DNA of 64,000 nt, taken from Sphingomonas sp. Leaf343 (GTDB taxonomy: Bacteria > Pseudomonadota > Alphaproteobacteria > Sphingomonadales > Sphingomonadaceae). The notes under the pieces were generated by a model that saw only the letters and a program-made list of their open reading frames with translations, was not told the origin of the DNA and searched no databases. Below, piece by piece: positions 28,588 through 38,145 of the stretch; the first letter of the stretch is position 1, and every line of letters starts with the position of its first letter. The position numbers were made by a program, and so were the translations under genes. The DNA lies in the NCBI RefSeq assembly GCF_001423765.1, contig NZ_LMPG01000010.1, positions 416,991 through 480,990 of the forward strand, given 5' to 3'.

Positions 28588-30807
28588 ATGACCCAGATCA
28601 CGCCCGAGATCGTCGCCGAGCACGGCCTGTCCACCGAGGAATATGACCGCGTGCTGCACGCGCTCGGGCGGGAGCCGAACCTCGTCGAACTGGGCATCTT
28701 CTCGGTGATGTGGTCAGAGCATTGCAGCTACAAATCCAGCCGCATCCACCTGAAGAAGCTGCCGACCACCGGGCCGCGCGTGATCTGCGGGCCGGGCGAG
28801 AACGCCGGGGTCGTCGATATCGGCGACAATCAGGCCGCGATCTTCAAGATGGAGTCGCATAATCACCCCTCCTACATCGAACCCTATCAGGGCGCGGCGA
28901 CGGGCGTGGGCGGTATCCTGCGCGACGTGTTCACGATGGGCGCGCGGCCGATCGCCAACATGAACGCGCTGCGCTTCGGCCGGCCCGACCACCCGAAGAT
29001 GCGCCACCTGATCGCGGGCGTCGTCCATGGCATCGGTGGCTACGGCAATTGCGTCGGCGTACCGACCGTGGGCGGCGAGGTGAACTTCCATGCCGCCTAT
29101 GACGGCAACATCCTCGTCAACGCGATGACGGTCGGGATCGCCGATCAGGACAAGATCTTCTATTCGGCCGCATCCGGCATCGGCAACCCGATCGTCTATG
29201 TCGGGTCGAAGACCGGCCGCGACGGCATCCACGGCGCGACGATGGCGTCCGCCGATTTCGGCGACGATGCCGACGCCAAGCGCCCGACCGTGCAGGTCGG
29301 CGACCCCTTCACGGAAAAGCTGCTGATCGAGGCCTGCCTCGAACTGATGGCCACCGACGTGATCGTCGCGATTCAGGACATGGGTGCCGCCGGCCTCACC
29401 TCCTCCTCGGTCGAGATGGCGTCGAAGGGCGGCGTCGGCATCGAACTGGTGATGGACGACGTCCCCCAGCGCGAGACCGGCATGACGCCCTACGAGATGA
29501 TGCTCTCCGAATCGCAGGAGCGCATGCTGATGGTCCTGAAGCCCGGCCGCGAGGCCGAGGCGGAGGCGATCTTCCGCAAGTGGGAACTCGACTTCGCCGT
29601 CATCGGCCGCGTCACCGACACCGGCCGCATGGTCCTGACGTTCAAGGGTGAGACCGTGTGCGACATCCCGCTCGGACCCCTCGCCGACGAGGCGCCGCTC
29701 TACGATCGTCCGCACGTTCCGACGCCGAAGCCCGGGCCGCTGGAAACCGTACCGGGGTGCAAGGACATCGCGGCAGACCTGACAACTTTGATGGGCTCGC
29801 CCGACATCGCGTCGCGCCGCTGGATCTGGGAGCAGTACGACCACATGGTCGGCGCCGACACCGTGCAGCGCCCCGGTGGCGATGCGGCCGTCGTCCGCGT
29901 CCACGGAACGGACAAGGCGCTGGCGATCACCACCGACTGCACCCCGCGTTATTGCTTCGCCGACCCGGTCGAGGGCGGCAAACAGGCGGTCGCGGAGGCG
30001 TGGCGCAACATCACGGCGGTCGGCGGCAACCCGCTGGCGGTTACTAACTGCCTGAACTTCGCCAACCCGCAACGCCCGGAGATCATGGGCCAGATCGTCG
30101 GCTGTCTGGAGGGGATGAGCGACGCCTGCCGCGCGCTCGACTTCCCGATCGTGTCCGGCAACGTCTCGCTCTACAACGAATCCAAGGCGACCGGCGGTGG
30201 CTCGGCGATCCTGCCGACGCCGGCGATCGGCGCGATCGGCCTGCTCGCGGACTGGCAGAAGAACGTGACGATCGCATTCAAGGGCACCGGTGACATCGTC
30301 CTTGTGGTCGGTACGCGTGGCGGCCATCTCGGCCAGTCGCTGTGGCTGCGCGAGGTGCATGGCCGCGAGGAAGGCCCGCCCCCGCCCGTCGATCTTGCGG
30401 CGGAACGCCGCACCGGCGACTTCATTCGCGCGCGGATCGAGGCGGGTCAGGTCACCGCCTGTCACGACGTGTCGGACGGTGGGGTCGCCGTGGCCGTGGC
30501 GGAAATGGCGCTGGCCAGCGGCATCGGCGCGATGATCGACCGCAAGCAGCCGTTCGACTGCGCGCGCAGTTTCTTCGCGGAAGACCAGGGCGTCTACATC
30601 GTCACCGTCCACGATCCCGCCCTGCTCGATTTCCTGGCAGAGGCGCATGCCGCCGATGTCGAGGTCGAACCGCTCGGCCGTACCGGCGGCAAGCGCCTGA
30701 TCTTCGAGCGTCCCGATCGCGACGACGTGGTCGCACTCGACGCATTGCGAACCGCGCATGAGGGCTTTTTTCCGGCCCTGATGGGAACCGATGCTGCTTT
30801 GGCGTGA
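28588..30807 (+). CDS. purL: Phosphoribosylformylglycinamidine synthase subunit II
   Basis: PurL is the ATP-dependent synthetase subunit that turns FGAR into FGAM in purine synthesis, working with PurQ and PurS. The 739-residue length is that of the small multi-subunit form. Seen are [34 protein letters not shown], a [13 protein letters not shown] segment, and the second-half repeat QNCLNF-type [14 protein letters not shown] and [17 protein letters not shown]. The Met at 28588 is chosen over the GTG at 28552. purQ and purS are not in the window. Confidence 0.95.
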   Translation: MTQITPEIVAEHGLSTEEYDRVLHALGREPNLVELGIFSVMWSEHCSYKSSRIHLKKLPTTGPRVICGPGENAGVVDIGDNQAAIFKMESHNHPSYIEPYQGAATGVGGILRDVFTMGARPIANMNALRFGRPDHPKMRHLIAGVVHGIGGYGNCVGVPTVGGEVNFHAAYDGNILVNAMTVGIADQDKIFYSAASGIGNPIVYVGSKTGRDGIHGATMASADFGDDADAKRPTVQVGDPFTEKLLIEACLELMATDVIVAIQDMGAAGLTSSSVEMASKGGVGIELVMDDVPQRETGMTPYEMMLSESQERMLMVLKPGREAEAEAIFRKWELDFAVIGRVTDTGRMVLTFKGETVCDIPLGPLADEAPLYDRPHVPTPKPGPLETVPGCKDIAADLTTLMGSPDIASRRWIWEQYDHMVGADTVQRPGGDAAVVRVHGTDKALAITTDCTPRYCFADPVEGGKQAVAEAWRNITAVGGNPLAVTNCLNFANPQRPEIMGQIVGCLEGMSDACRALDFPIVSGNVSLYNESKATGGGSAILPTPAIGAIGLLADWQKNVTIAFKGTGDIVLVVGTRGGHLGQSLWLREVHGREEGPPPPVDLAAERRTGDFIRARIEAGQVTACHDVSDGGVAVAVAEMALASGIGAMIDRKQPFDCARSFFAEDQGVYIVTVHDPALLDFLAEAHAADVEVEPLGRTGGKRLIFERPDRDDVVALDALRTAHEGFFPALMGTDAALA

Positions 30808-30951
30808 TGCCGGTCCGGACCGATATCGCGCCGCGCTGCGTCAAATCGGGACGGCATCCAGATTTCATGATTGGAAACGGTAAATCTCCTGTTAAGGATT
30901 GGCAGCAGGCAAGTCGAAATCGGCTTTAGCCCGCGAAACGGGGGAAATATC

Positions 30952-32064
30952 TTGAAGAACGTCATTCTCGGCGCGCTCGGCGCGTCCGTGGCCCTGACCA
31001 TGGCGGTGCAGGCCAACGCCGGTTCGCTGCGCGCCGTTTCGGCACCGATGATCGTCGGCCAGACCTCGACCGCCACCCTCGTCGGCGGCGGCGATCCGCG
31101 CTATTTCGCGAACGCAGCGCGGTACAACGGTGTCGTGTCGCTCATCATGGAAACCTCGGGCGGGTCCTTCATCTGCTCGGGCTCGCTGCTCGCCGACCGT
31201 CGCTCGATCGTGACGGCCGCGCACTGCGTCAGCGGCGGTAACGGAACGCCCACCCCGATCAAGACGACCGCCTATTTTTACGGCGGTATCGATCCGGACG
31301 TTGTCCCCAGCTCAAGCACGCTCGCGACCAGCGTCAGCGTCGCGTCCTATTTCGTCAACTCGGGCTACACCGGCCAGGTCATCGATGAGAATGACATCGC
31401 GGTCCTCCGCCTGTCCGACCTCGCTCCCAGCTTCGCGAAGAGCTACGGCCTGTTCACCGGCGACCTGACTGGTCAGGACTTCAACGTCGCCGGCTTCGGC
31501 CGTCGTTCGGACACCGGCGGATCGGTGGGTGCCAACCTGAACCCCGGCCGTCGTCGTCAGGGCGACAACAAGTTCGACTACGCGATCGGCGACCCCGCCT
31601 TCAACGGCCAGTTCGAAGGCGCGTTTGGCGGGACCGCCGCCAAGAGCAAGATCATGCTGGCGGACTTCGACAACGGTCTCGCTTCGCAGGATAGCGGATG
31701 CCGGATCGCCGTCGCACTGGGCGCGGGCAACGGGTTCTGCGATACCGGCCGCGGTGCGATGGAAGTGATGATCGCCGGTGGAGACTCGGGCGGCCCGAGC
31801 TTCGTGAACGGCCGGATCGCAACGGTCACGTCGTTCATCTCGTCGTTCGGCATGAACTTCGGCGACGTCGACAACGCGCTGAACAATAGCTGGGGTGAAC
31901 TGGGCGGTTTCGTCCCCGTCAGCATCCACCAGACATTCATTCGTCGCTCGATGGTCGGCGGCACCGTGCCGGAACCCGCGACCTGGGCTATGATGATGCT
32001 CGGTGGCGGCGCGGTCGGCGGTTCGCTTCGTCGCCGCCGTCGCACGACGGTGACCTTCGCCTGA
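30952..32064 (+). CDS. Trypsin-like serine protease with PEP-CTERM sorting tail
   Basis: This is a 370-residue protein from a TTG start that has GGGGGAA 7 bases upstream; this start opens a signal peptide (LGALGASVALTMAVQANA). The chymotrypsin triad is visible: His in VTAAHCVSG, Asp in DENDIAVLRL and Ser in AGGDSGGPSF. Residues 339-370 carry VPEPATWAMMMLGG, a hydrophobic stretch and RRRRR, the tripartite PEP-CTERM/PEPxxWA signal recognised by exosortase. It is therefore probably an exported, envelope-sorted protease. No exosortase gene is in the window. A strong hairpin follows the stop. Confidence 0.85.
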   Translation: MKNVILGALGASVALTMAVQANAGSLRAVSAPMIVGQTSTATLVGGGDPRYFANAARYNGVVSLIMETSGGSFICSGSLLADRRSIVTAAHCVSGGNGTPTPIKTTAYFYGGIDPDVVPSSSTLATSVSVASYFVNSGYTGQVIDENDIAVLRLSDLAPSFAKSYGLFTGDLTGQDFNVAGFGRRSDTGGSVGANLNPGRRRQGDNKFDYAIGDPAFNGQFEGAFGGTAAKSKIMLADFDNGLASQDSGCRIAVALGAGNGFCDTGRGAMEVMIAGGDSGGPSFVNGRIATVTSFISSFGMNFGDVDNALNNSWGELGGFVPVSIHQTFIRRSMVGGTVPEPATWAMMMLGGGAVGGSLRRRRRTTVTFA

Positions 32065-32073
32065 TATCGACGT

Positions 32074-32100
32074 CGCGGACCGGCATTTCGCCGGTCCGCG
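32074..32100. terminator. Terminator-like hairpin between convergent genes
   Basis: The perfect 11-bp stem CGCGGACCGGC / GCCGGTCCGCG has a 5-base loop. It lies 10 bases after the protease stop and 6 bases before the stop of the convergent Hpt gene. It lacks a long T run on either side, so it may end transcription in both directions only weakly. Confidence 0.6.
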
Positions 32101-32105
32101 GTTCG

Positions 32106-32552
32106 TCATGCCCCGGCGGAGACGCCGCGACGGCCAAAGCCGCCGCCCATGGGCCTGCGGACCGCCGTCGCCACCACGGGACTGGCTTCCCGCTCCAGCA
32201 GCGTCAGCGTCTCCTCGAACAAGGGGCGCAATCGGGCGACCGGCGCCAACGCCTCTTCCGGGGTGTCCTGCGCCTCGACACAGTCGCGGCCGATGTTCTC
32301 GATCTTCTCGGCCAGCATGCCCAGTGGCTCCGCGCCGAACTGCCGCGACTCACCCTTCAGCGTGTGCGCGGGAATGACCAGTGCTGCGGCGTTGTTCGCA
32401 CGCATCGCGGCTTCGATCGCGATGACCGACTTAACGCCGTCCTCCCGAAAATAGCCAAGAATGCGGACGAAGCCCGTACCCAGTTCCGACCGCGCCTGAT
32501 TGTAGGCGGCCCAGTCGACCAAACTGCTGCCCTCGAACGACACGTTGCGCAC
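32106..32552 (-). CDS. Histidine phosphotransfer (Hpt) domain protein
   Basis: This is a 148-residue, mostly helical protein. The Hpt signature AHTLKGESRQFGAEPL (about residues 62-78) contains the phospho-accepting His. A Gly/Arg-rich tail follows the four-helix region. It would relay phosphate between a hybrid kinase and a response regulator; none is adjacent (the nearest receiver in the window is at 9.5 kb). The start is GTG. It is the last gene of the strand-minus series headed by panB. Confidence 0.82.
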   Translation of the reverse strand: MRNVSFEGSSLVDWAAYNQARSELGTGFVRILGYFREDGVKSVIAIEAAMRANNAAALVIPAHTLKGESRQFGAEPLGMLAEKIENIGRDCVEAQDTPEEALAPVARLRPLFEETLTLLEREASPVVATAVRRPMGGGFGRRGVSAGA

Positions 32553-32625
32553 TTTCTGTTGGTGAACCCGAACCGCTCTCTAGCGGAAACGCGTAAACCA
32601 ATAGTTGCCTCGTGCCATTTTCATT

Positions 32626-33990
32626 TCACGGGTCGAAAGGATTTTTAGGCGCGCGCAGGCTCAGCCGCACCGGCACGGCTCCAAAGCCGAGATCCTTCCG
32701 CATCGAATTGACCAGATAGCGTTCGTAACTGGCAGGCAGTTGATCGACGCGCGTGCCGAAGATCACGAAGCTGGGCGGCCGAGTTTTCACCTGCGTCACG
32801 TACCGCATCTTGATCCGCTTGCCGCCCGCGGCGGGGGGCGGATTGGCCTCGATCGCACGTTCGAACCAGCGGTTGAGCTCGCCCGTGCCGACCCGCTTCG
32901 ACCACGCATCGCGCGCCTCGAACGCCGCGCCGATCATCTGGTCGATGCCCCGGCCGGTGGCACCCGATACCGTGACGACGGTCACGCCCTTCACCTGGCT
33001 CAACCCGTCCTCCAGCGCGCGCTTGACGCCGTTGAACAGCGACGACGCATTCTCGGCCACATCCCATTTGTTGAGAGCGATGATGAGCGCCCGCCCCTCC
33101 TCCAGAACACGGTCCGCGATCCGCAGATCCTGCGCCTCCAGCCCCAGTGTCGCGTCGAGGAGCAGCACGACGACCTCCGCGAAATCGACCGCATGCAGGG
33201 CATCGGCAACCGACAGCTTTTCCAGCTTGTCCTGCACCTTGGCGCGCTTGCGCATGCCCGCGGTGTCGATCAATCGCACCGGATGCTCGCCGCCGCCGGG
33301 TGGATGCCAGACCCAGTCGATCGCGATCGAATCCCGCGTGATGCCGGCCTCCGGCCCGGTAATGAGGCGATCCTGCCCCAATATGCGGTTGATGAGCGTC
33401 GACTTGCCCGCATTTGGTCGACCGACGATCGCCAGTTTCAGCGGCGCGTCGGGACGATCGTCGTCCTCCTCGTCCGCCGCCGTCTCGGCGCCCTCGATCA
33501 GCGGCAACAGGGATTCGAAGAGATCGGCGACGCCTTCGCCGTGCTCGGCCGACAGCTGAACCGGGTATCCGAATCCGAGGCTGAGTGACTCCAGGATACC
33601 CTGCTCGCCGCTGCGTCCTTCGGCCTTGTTCGCGACCAGAATCACAGGGGTGCTCGACTGGCGCAGCCACCGGCTGATCTCCTCGTCCAGCGGGACGATG
33701 CCGGCTCGGGAATCGAACAGGAACAGTGCGACGTCGGCTTGGGCCACGGCCGCCTCGGTCTGCAACCGCATGCGGCCGGGCAATGTCTGCGCGTCGTGAT
33801 CCTCATACCCTGCGGTGTCGATGACGCGGAAATCCATGCCCAGCAGGTGCGCGTCGCCCTCCCGCCGGTCGCGCGTCACGCCCGGCCGGTCGTCGACCAG
33901 CGCAAGCTTCTTGCCGACGAGGCGATTGAACAAAGTCGACTTGCCGACATTGGGTCGGCCGACGATCGCGACCACGGGGAGTTTTGGCAT
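32626..33990 (-). CDS. der: Ribosome-associated GTPase Der (EngA)
   Basis: Der assists assembly of the 50S ribosomal subunit. The 454-residue product has two tandem G domains, with P-loops AIVGRPNVGKSTLFNRL (about residue 8) and AIVGRPNAGKSTLINRI (about 190), G3 motifs DTAGYED and DTAGMRK, and G4 motifs NKAEG and NKWDV. A C-terminal KH-like domain ends YLVNSMRKDLGFGAVPVRL. Upstream on the same strand lie bamB and a YfgM-like gene, the same neighbourhood as in many Proteobacteria. Confidence 0.96.
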   Translation of the reverse strand: MPKLPVVAIVGRPNVGKSTLFNRLVGKKLALVDDRPGVTRDRREGDAHLLGMDFRVIDTAGYEDHDAQTLPGRMRLQTEAAVAQADVALFLFDSRAGIVPLDEEISRWLRQSSTPVILVANKAEGRSGEQGILESLSLGFGYPVQLSAEHGEGVADLFESLLPLIEGAETAADEEDDDRPDAPLKLAIVGRPNAGKSTLINRILGQDRLITGPEAGITRDSIAIDWVWHPPGGGEHPVRLIDTAGMRKRAKVQDKLEKLSVADALHAVDFAEVVVLLLDATLGLEAQDLRIADRVLEEGRALIIALNKWDVAENASSLFNGVKRALEDGLSQVKGVTVVTVSGATGRGIDQMIGAAFEARDAWSKRVGTGELNRWFERAIEANPPPAAGGKRIKMRYVTQVKTRPPSFVIFGTRVDQLPASYERYLVNSMRKDLGFGAVPVRLSLRAPKNPFDP

Positions 33991-34040
33991 GACCCGTGCC
34001 GTAGCGGAGGTGGGGGTCCGCTAAAACCCCCCGCATCACC

Positions 34041-35366
34041 CTAGCGGAACGCCGACACGCGCCCCTTCTGGTCCACCGTGTAGACGGTCGAGTTCGCGAC
34101 GATCGGCGGCAGCGAGAACGGCGTGCCGGTTTCGATCGTCTGCCCGACCGCACCATCGGTCGGCGAGACGAACACAAGCTGCCCGCGCGAATTGGTCAAC
34201 GCCAGCCGATCGCCCGCCAATACCGGCCCGAACCACGTGATCGGCCCGGACCGCTTCTTGATGTTGCGGAAGCGTGGCAACTGCGCCAACCACCGCGCCT
34301 TGCCGCTGGCCCGCGACAGGCATGCCAACCGCGCGTCATCGGTGACCACGAACAGCCACTCACCCGCGATCCACGGCGTCGAGATGCCGGCTAGGTTCTG
34401 CTCCCACAGCCGCTGCCCGGTCGCCAGTTCCAGCGCGACCATGCGCCCACCCTGCCCGACCGCATAGACGCGCCCACCCTCGATGACGGGTTCCGCGTCG
34501 ATGTCCGCCAGACTCGACACCGACGTGGTGATCGACGTGCGCGACAGGGCGTCCTGCCACAACACGCGGCCATTCTCGTATCGATAGGCGCTCAATTCGC
34601 CTGATGAGAAGCCCGCGACGACCGATCCCTGGCTCGCTGACGGCGCGGCGACGCCGAATACGCCCTGCGTCTCCAGCGTTCCCGCCTGCACCCACTGCAC
34701 CTTGCCGTCCGTCTGGCTCAGCGAGAAGATCTGGTTGTCCTGCGTGATGACATAGACGTTGCCGTTGGCGATCGTCGGGCTGCCGCGCAACGGTCCGCCG
34801 GGCTTCGACCGCCACAATTCCCTCCCGTCCGCCGCGTTCAGCGCGACGACGTCGCCCAATCCGTCCGTGGCGTAAAGCTTCGCCTCGTCGTAGCTGACGC
34901 CGCCGCCGAACCGCGCCGTGCGGTTTTCCTCGTTTGCCGTGATCTTCTGCGACCACAATACCGCGCCGCTCTGCGCATCGAACGCGTGCACCACGGCGGC
35001 GACGTCGATCACGAACAGCTTGCCCTCGGCCACCACCGGCGTCGCCGCCAGTCGTTCGCGATTGGAGCCGCCGTTGATCGTCGCCTGCCACACCCGGTTC
35101 GGGTTCGCTGCCAGCGCCAGATGCCCCATCGACTTGGCCGCATTGCCACCCGGTTGCGTCCACGTCTCGTTCGCCGTTGCCGCCGGCAGAGCGACCGCCA
35201 CGTCCGCCATGGTCGGATCGGTCCGGACGTCGTTCTCCGACGTCAGGATCGGCACCCTCTCACCCAGCGTTGGCGTCTTCTTGGCGCCGCCGCCGGAAAA
35301 GATGCCGCACGCGCTCAGTGCGGTCAGCGCCAGCAGCAGGGCCGGCGCGCGAAAGGACTTCATCAT
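34041..35366 (-). CDS. bamB: Outer membrane assembly lipoprotein BamB-like beta-propeller
   Basis: This is a 441-residue protein. A lipoprotein signal (LLLALTALSACG, lipobox Cys at about residue 20) is followed by repeated PQQ-like propeller blades, such as LFVIDVAAVVHAFDAQSGAVLW, LYATDGLGDVVALNAADGRELW and VYAVGQGGRMVALELATGQRLW. BamB is an accessory subunit of the BAM complex that inserts outer-membrane proteins. The position between yfgM-like and der genes supports BamB over a PQQ dehydrogenase. Its start overlaps the upstream gene's stop by 4 bases. Confidence 0.9.
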   Translation of the reverse strand: MMKSFRAPALLLALTALSACGIFSGGGAKKTPTLGERVPILTSENDVRTDPTMADVAVALPAATANETWTQPGGNAAKSMGHLALAANPNRVWQATINGGSNRERLAATPVVAEGKLFVIDVAAVVHAFDAQSGAVLWSQKITANEENRTARFGGGVSYDEAKLYATDGLGDVVALNAADGRELWRSKPGGPLRGSPTIANGNVYVITQDNQIFSLSQTDGKVQWVQAGTLETQGVFGVAAPSASQGSVVAGFSSGELSAYRYENGRVLWQDALSRTSITTSVSSLADIDAEPVIEGGRVYAVGQGGRMVALELATGQRLWEQNLAGISTPWIAGEWLFVVTDDARLACLSRASGKARWLAQLPRFRNIKKRSGPITWFGPVLAGDRLALTNSRGQLVFVSPTDGAVGQTIETGTPFSLPPIVANSTVYTVDQKGRVSAFR

Positions 35367-36076
35367 CGGGCTTCCTGGTTTGCGGCCGCGCCAGCGGGAG
35401 CGGGAACGGCGTCGACGCCCATCGCGCCCGCCATCTGAACGGCGCGTTGACGCAGGGATTCGGGCACGCCGTCGTCCCGCGCGATCTGGGCGAACAGCTG
35501 ACCCGCCAGGTCGCGGCGGCCGGTACGCAGGTGGCTGATCGCGACCATCTCGCCCGCGCTGCCCAGGAACGCGCTGCCCGGTACAGCCAGCGGCCGCAGC
35601 CGCTCGATGACGACCTGCGGCTTCAACGTGTCGAACTCGGCGCTGGTCTGGCGGACGAGCGCGAGATCGCGGAACGGCTTACCCAGCGACGTATCGCCCG
35701 CAACCTCCGCGAACTTGGCAGCGGCACCCTTCAGGTCGTTCTTCTGCAACAGGATATCCGCCTGCGTATACTTCGCCAGCGCGCGATATCCGGCACGTCC
35801 CTCGGTCGCCAGCGTCGCCAGCGTCGGCTGCGCGCCGGCGACGTTGCCTGCGCCCAGCGCCTCGAACGCCTGCGACAACTGCACGCCCTGCTCGCCAGCG
35901 GCTTCGGTCTGGCGATGCTGCCAGTACAGGAACCCTCCGAACGCCGCGATCGCCAGCACCAGCGCTACGGCGGCGAGCTTGCCCCAGCGGGTCCAGAAAT
36001 CGGTCAGCCGGTCGCGCCGGACGCCTTCGTCGACTTCGCGGAGAAAGGCTTCGTTATCGTGCGGCGAGAGGGGCAA
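35363..36076 (-). CDS. YfgM-like periplasmic TPR protein
   Basis: This 237-residue protein has a short cytoplasmic N-terminus (NEAFLREVDEGVRRDRL), one membrane helix (about residues 30-52) and a TPR-like helical periplasmic domain with LAKYTQADILLQKNDLKGAA. This is the layout of YfgM, an ancillary SecYEG-associated protein. The start chosen is a TTG at 36076 because GGAG lies 7 bases before it and the sequence from there matches the family. An ATG at 36118 would add 14 residues. It is coupled to bamB by a 4-base overlap. Confidence 0.8.
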   Translation of the reverse strand: MPLSPHDNEAFLREVDEGVRRDRLTDFWTRWGKLAAVALVLAIAAFGGFLYWQHRQTEAAGEQGVQLSQAFEALGAGNVAGAQPTLATLATEGRAGYRALAKYTQADILLQKNDLKGAAAKFAEVAGDTSLGKPFRDLALVRQTSAEFDTLKPQVVIERLRPLAVPGSAFLGSAGEMVAISHLRTGRRDLAGQLFAQIARDDGVPESLRQRAVQMAGAMGVDAVPAPAGAAANQEAR

Positions 36077-36173
36077 GCAGCGGCTCCAGAAAGTCGGGAC
36101 AGGTTGATCGCGCGCCATAGCCGGGGACGCGCGCAAGGGGAAGCGGCGGATGAACCTCGATCAGGAACCGCAC

Positions 36174-37034
36174 TCATTCCTTCGGCGCATAGACCTGCTC
36201 CGGCCCGGGAAACGCCCGCGACCGGACATCCACGGCGAAGGCCGCCGCCGCGTCGCCGATCCGCGTCGCCAGATCGTCGTACCGCTTCACGAAGCGCGGC
36301 ACCCGGTCGAACAGGCCCAGCATGTCCTCGCCGACCAGCACCTGGCCGTCGCATTGCGCCGAGGCACCGATGCCGATCGTCGGACAGTCCACCGCCCGCG
36401 TGATCGCGACAGCGATCGGCTCGACCACGCCCTCGATCACGATCGCGAACGCGCCGGCCTCTGCCACCGCCACGGCGTCCGCGACGATCTTCGCCGCCTC
36501 CGCCTCGGTCCGGCCGCGCGCGCCGTAGCCGCCCAGCACGTTCACCGCCTGCGGCGTCAGCCCGACATGTCCCATAACGGGAATCCCGCGTTCGGTCAGG
36601 AAGCGCACGGTCGGCGCCATCGCCTCCCCGCCCTCCAGCTTCACCGCCGCCGCGCCGGTTTCCTTGAGAAGCCGCGCCGCGCTGGCGAACGCCTGTTCGG
36701 GCGACGCCTCGTAGCTGCCGAACGGCATGTCGATGACGACGACCGCGTGATAGCTGCCCCGCACCACCGCCGCCCCGTGCGCCGCCATCATCTCCAGCGT
36801 CACCGGCACCGTCGACGGCAATCCGTAGACCACCTGCCCCAGACTGTCCCCGACCAGCAGCATGTCGCAATGCGGATCGAGCAACTGCGCCGTCCGCACC
36901 GTATAGGCCGTCAGCATCACCAGCGGCTCCGCCCCCTTCCGCCGCCGGATGGCCGGCACCGTCAGGCGTTTGATCGGCGCGGGCGTGGGGTTGGCGCGGC
37001 TGGTCGCCGTATCGAGCGTGTAGGTCGTGGACAT
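36174..37034 (-). CDS. panB: 3-methyl-2-oxobutanoate hydroxymethyltransferase
   Basis: PanB makes ketopantoate for pantothenate and coenzyme A synthesis. The 286-residue TIM-barrel protein shows [29 protein letters not shown] (metal and substrate site; only key residues noted), [32 protein letters not shown] and [14 protein letters not shown]. All are standard for the family. The other pantothenate genes (panC, panD) are not nearby. It is the first gene before the YfgM-bamB-der series, with 97 bases between them. Confidence 0.95.
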   Translation of the reverse strand: MSTTYTLDTATSRANPTPAPIKRLTVPAIRRRKGAEPLVMLTAYTVRTAQLLDPHCDMLLVGDSLGQVVYGLPSTVPVTLEMMAAHGAAVVRGSYHAVVVIDMPFGSYEASPEQAFASAARLLKETGAAAVKLEGGEAMAPTVRFLTERGIPVMGHVGLTPQAVNVLGGYGARGRTEAEAAKIVADAVAVAEAGAFAIVIEGVVEPIAVAITRAVDCPTIGIGASAQCDGQVLVGEDMLGLFDRVPRFVKRYDDLATRIGDAAAAFAVDVRSRAFPGPEQVYAPKE

Positions 37035-37058
37035 GGTCCGCGGTGTAGCGCCGCCGCC

Positions 37059-37493
37059 TCAGCCGATCCAGCCACGCCGCGCGGCCATGCCGGCAAGCCA
37101 TAGCTGCAAGACGGCGATCGCGACGATGACGATCGGAAAGCCCATCGCCAGCGGAACGCCTTTGACCACGACGATGTCGGTCGCCAGGAACATCCAGCCG
37201 AACATCACCACGACCCCGACCAGCGAAACGGCGAACACCGGCCGCGCCAGCGCCGACCCCAGCAACAGCATCGCCGCACCGACCAGCCCCGTACCCACCG
37301 CGATCAGGTACACCCAGTCATACCAGCCCGGCAGGCTGGCGTAGAGCGCGCGGTCATACGCGGTCGCCGGCCCCATCGCCTCCGCCCCGAGCCGCATCTG
37401 CTGCACCCACGCCAACACGCCCATCGCGCCCCACAGGATCAGCACGACGGCCAGGGTGCGGAACCACAAGGGCGTTTTCGTCCAGCCAGCCAT
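37059..37493 (-). CDS. Small four-helix membrane protein
   Basis: This is a 144-residue protein with four hydrophobic helices (about 12-32, 58-80, 85-105 and 115-137). A polar extracytoplasmic loop containing YDRALYASLPGWYDW lies between the first two helices. It resembles uncharacterised sphingomonad proteins sometimes labelled sugar transporter, but nothing in the sequence proves transport. Its stop lies 24 bases upstream of the panB start. Confidence 0.65.
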   Translation of the reverse strand: MAGWTKTPLWFRTLAVVLILWGAMGVLAWVQQMRLGAEAMGPATAYDRALYASLPGWYDWVYLIAVGTGLVGAAMLLLGSALARPVFAVSLVGVVVMFGWMFLATDIVVVKGVPLAMGFPIVIVAIAVLQLWLAGMAARRGWIG

Positions 37494-37553
37494 TGATTCC
37501 CCCGATTTTCCAAGGTGCGATGCTGCGCCTACCGCAGTCGTTACGCAAGCGGC

Positions 37554-37901
37554 TCAACCCAACCGTTCGCTGTAAGCCTCCGTATCGAACCCTACGAGCA
37601 GCACGTCGCCCGCTTCGACCACCGGCCGCCGGATCGCCGACGGGTGCGCGATCATCAGCGCAGTGGCCTTGTCCGCGTCCAGATCGCCCCGCTCCGCCTC
37701 CGGCAATTTGCGAAACGTCGTCCCGTTGCGGTTGAGCAGCTTCTCCCACCCCAGCCGCTCAACCCATCCCGCCAGCCGCTCCGCATCGACGCCGGCCGTC
37801 TTGTAGTCGTGGAACGCAAAGGGGGTCCCGTTAGCATTGAGCCACGCCCGCGCCTTCTTCACCGTGTCGCAGTTGCGGATGCCGTACATCGTGATCGTCA
37901 T
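37554..37901 (-). CDS. Spx/ArsC-like thioredoxin-fold protein (YffB type)
   Basis: This 115-residue protein opens TMYGIRNCDTVKKARAWL, with the single Cys of the ArsC/Spx family (no CxxC). It continues with FHDYKTAGVDAERL, GWEKLLNRNGTTFRKL and HPSAIRRPVVE, the family's Arg-containing active-site segment. YffB-like members are glutathione-dependent reductases or of unknown role; arsenate reduction is not implied because no ars genes are near. AAGGA lies 6 bases before the ATG at 37901. Confidence 0.88.
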   Translation of the reverse strand: MTITMYGIRNCDTVKKARAWLNANGTPFAFHDYKTAGVDAERLAGWVERLGWEKLLNRNGTTFRKLPEAERGDLDADKATALMIAHPSAIRRPVVEAGDVLLVGFDTEAYSERLG

Positions 37902-38145
37902 CGTAATTCCTTCATCTCGGCGGCTGCTTCGCCGCCCCGCTGTGTCGTGCCATCCCGACCCGGCCGCCGGCATTGCCAGGGCGAACATCAGACTGCTCGC
38001 CGCCATGGCCGCGCACCTAGCGTTCACACACGACGGGGGCCTGTAAATTTCTTGATCCCTGACGGGCAACGCGCATGACGCGAAACCCTCACACCACCAT
38101 CCTGAATCATAGCGCCCCGCTCCCACCCGCGCTATTCTGCCGGTC

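Noticed and set aside
28714..30759. 681-codon open frame opposite purL
   Set aside because: It is antisense to a clear PurL and has low-complexity Arg/Asp/Gly content. It is a shadow frame.
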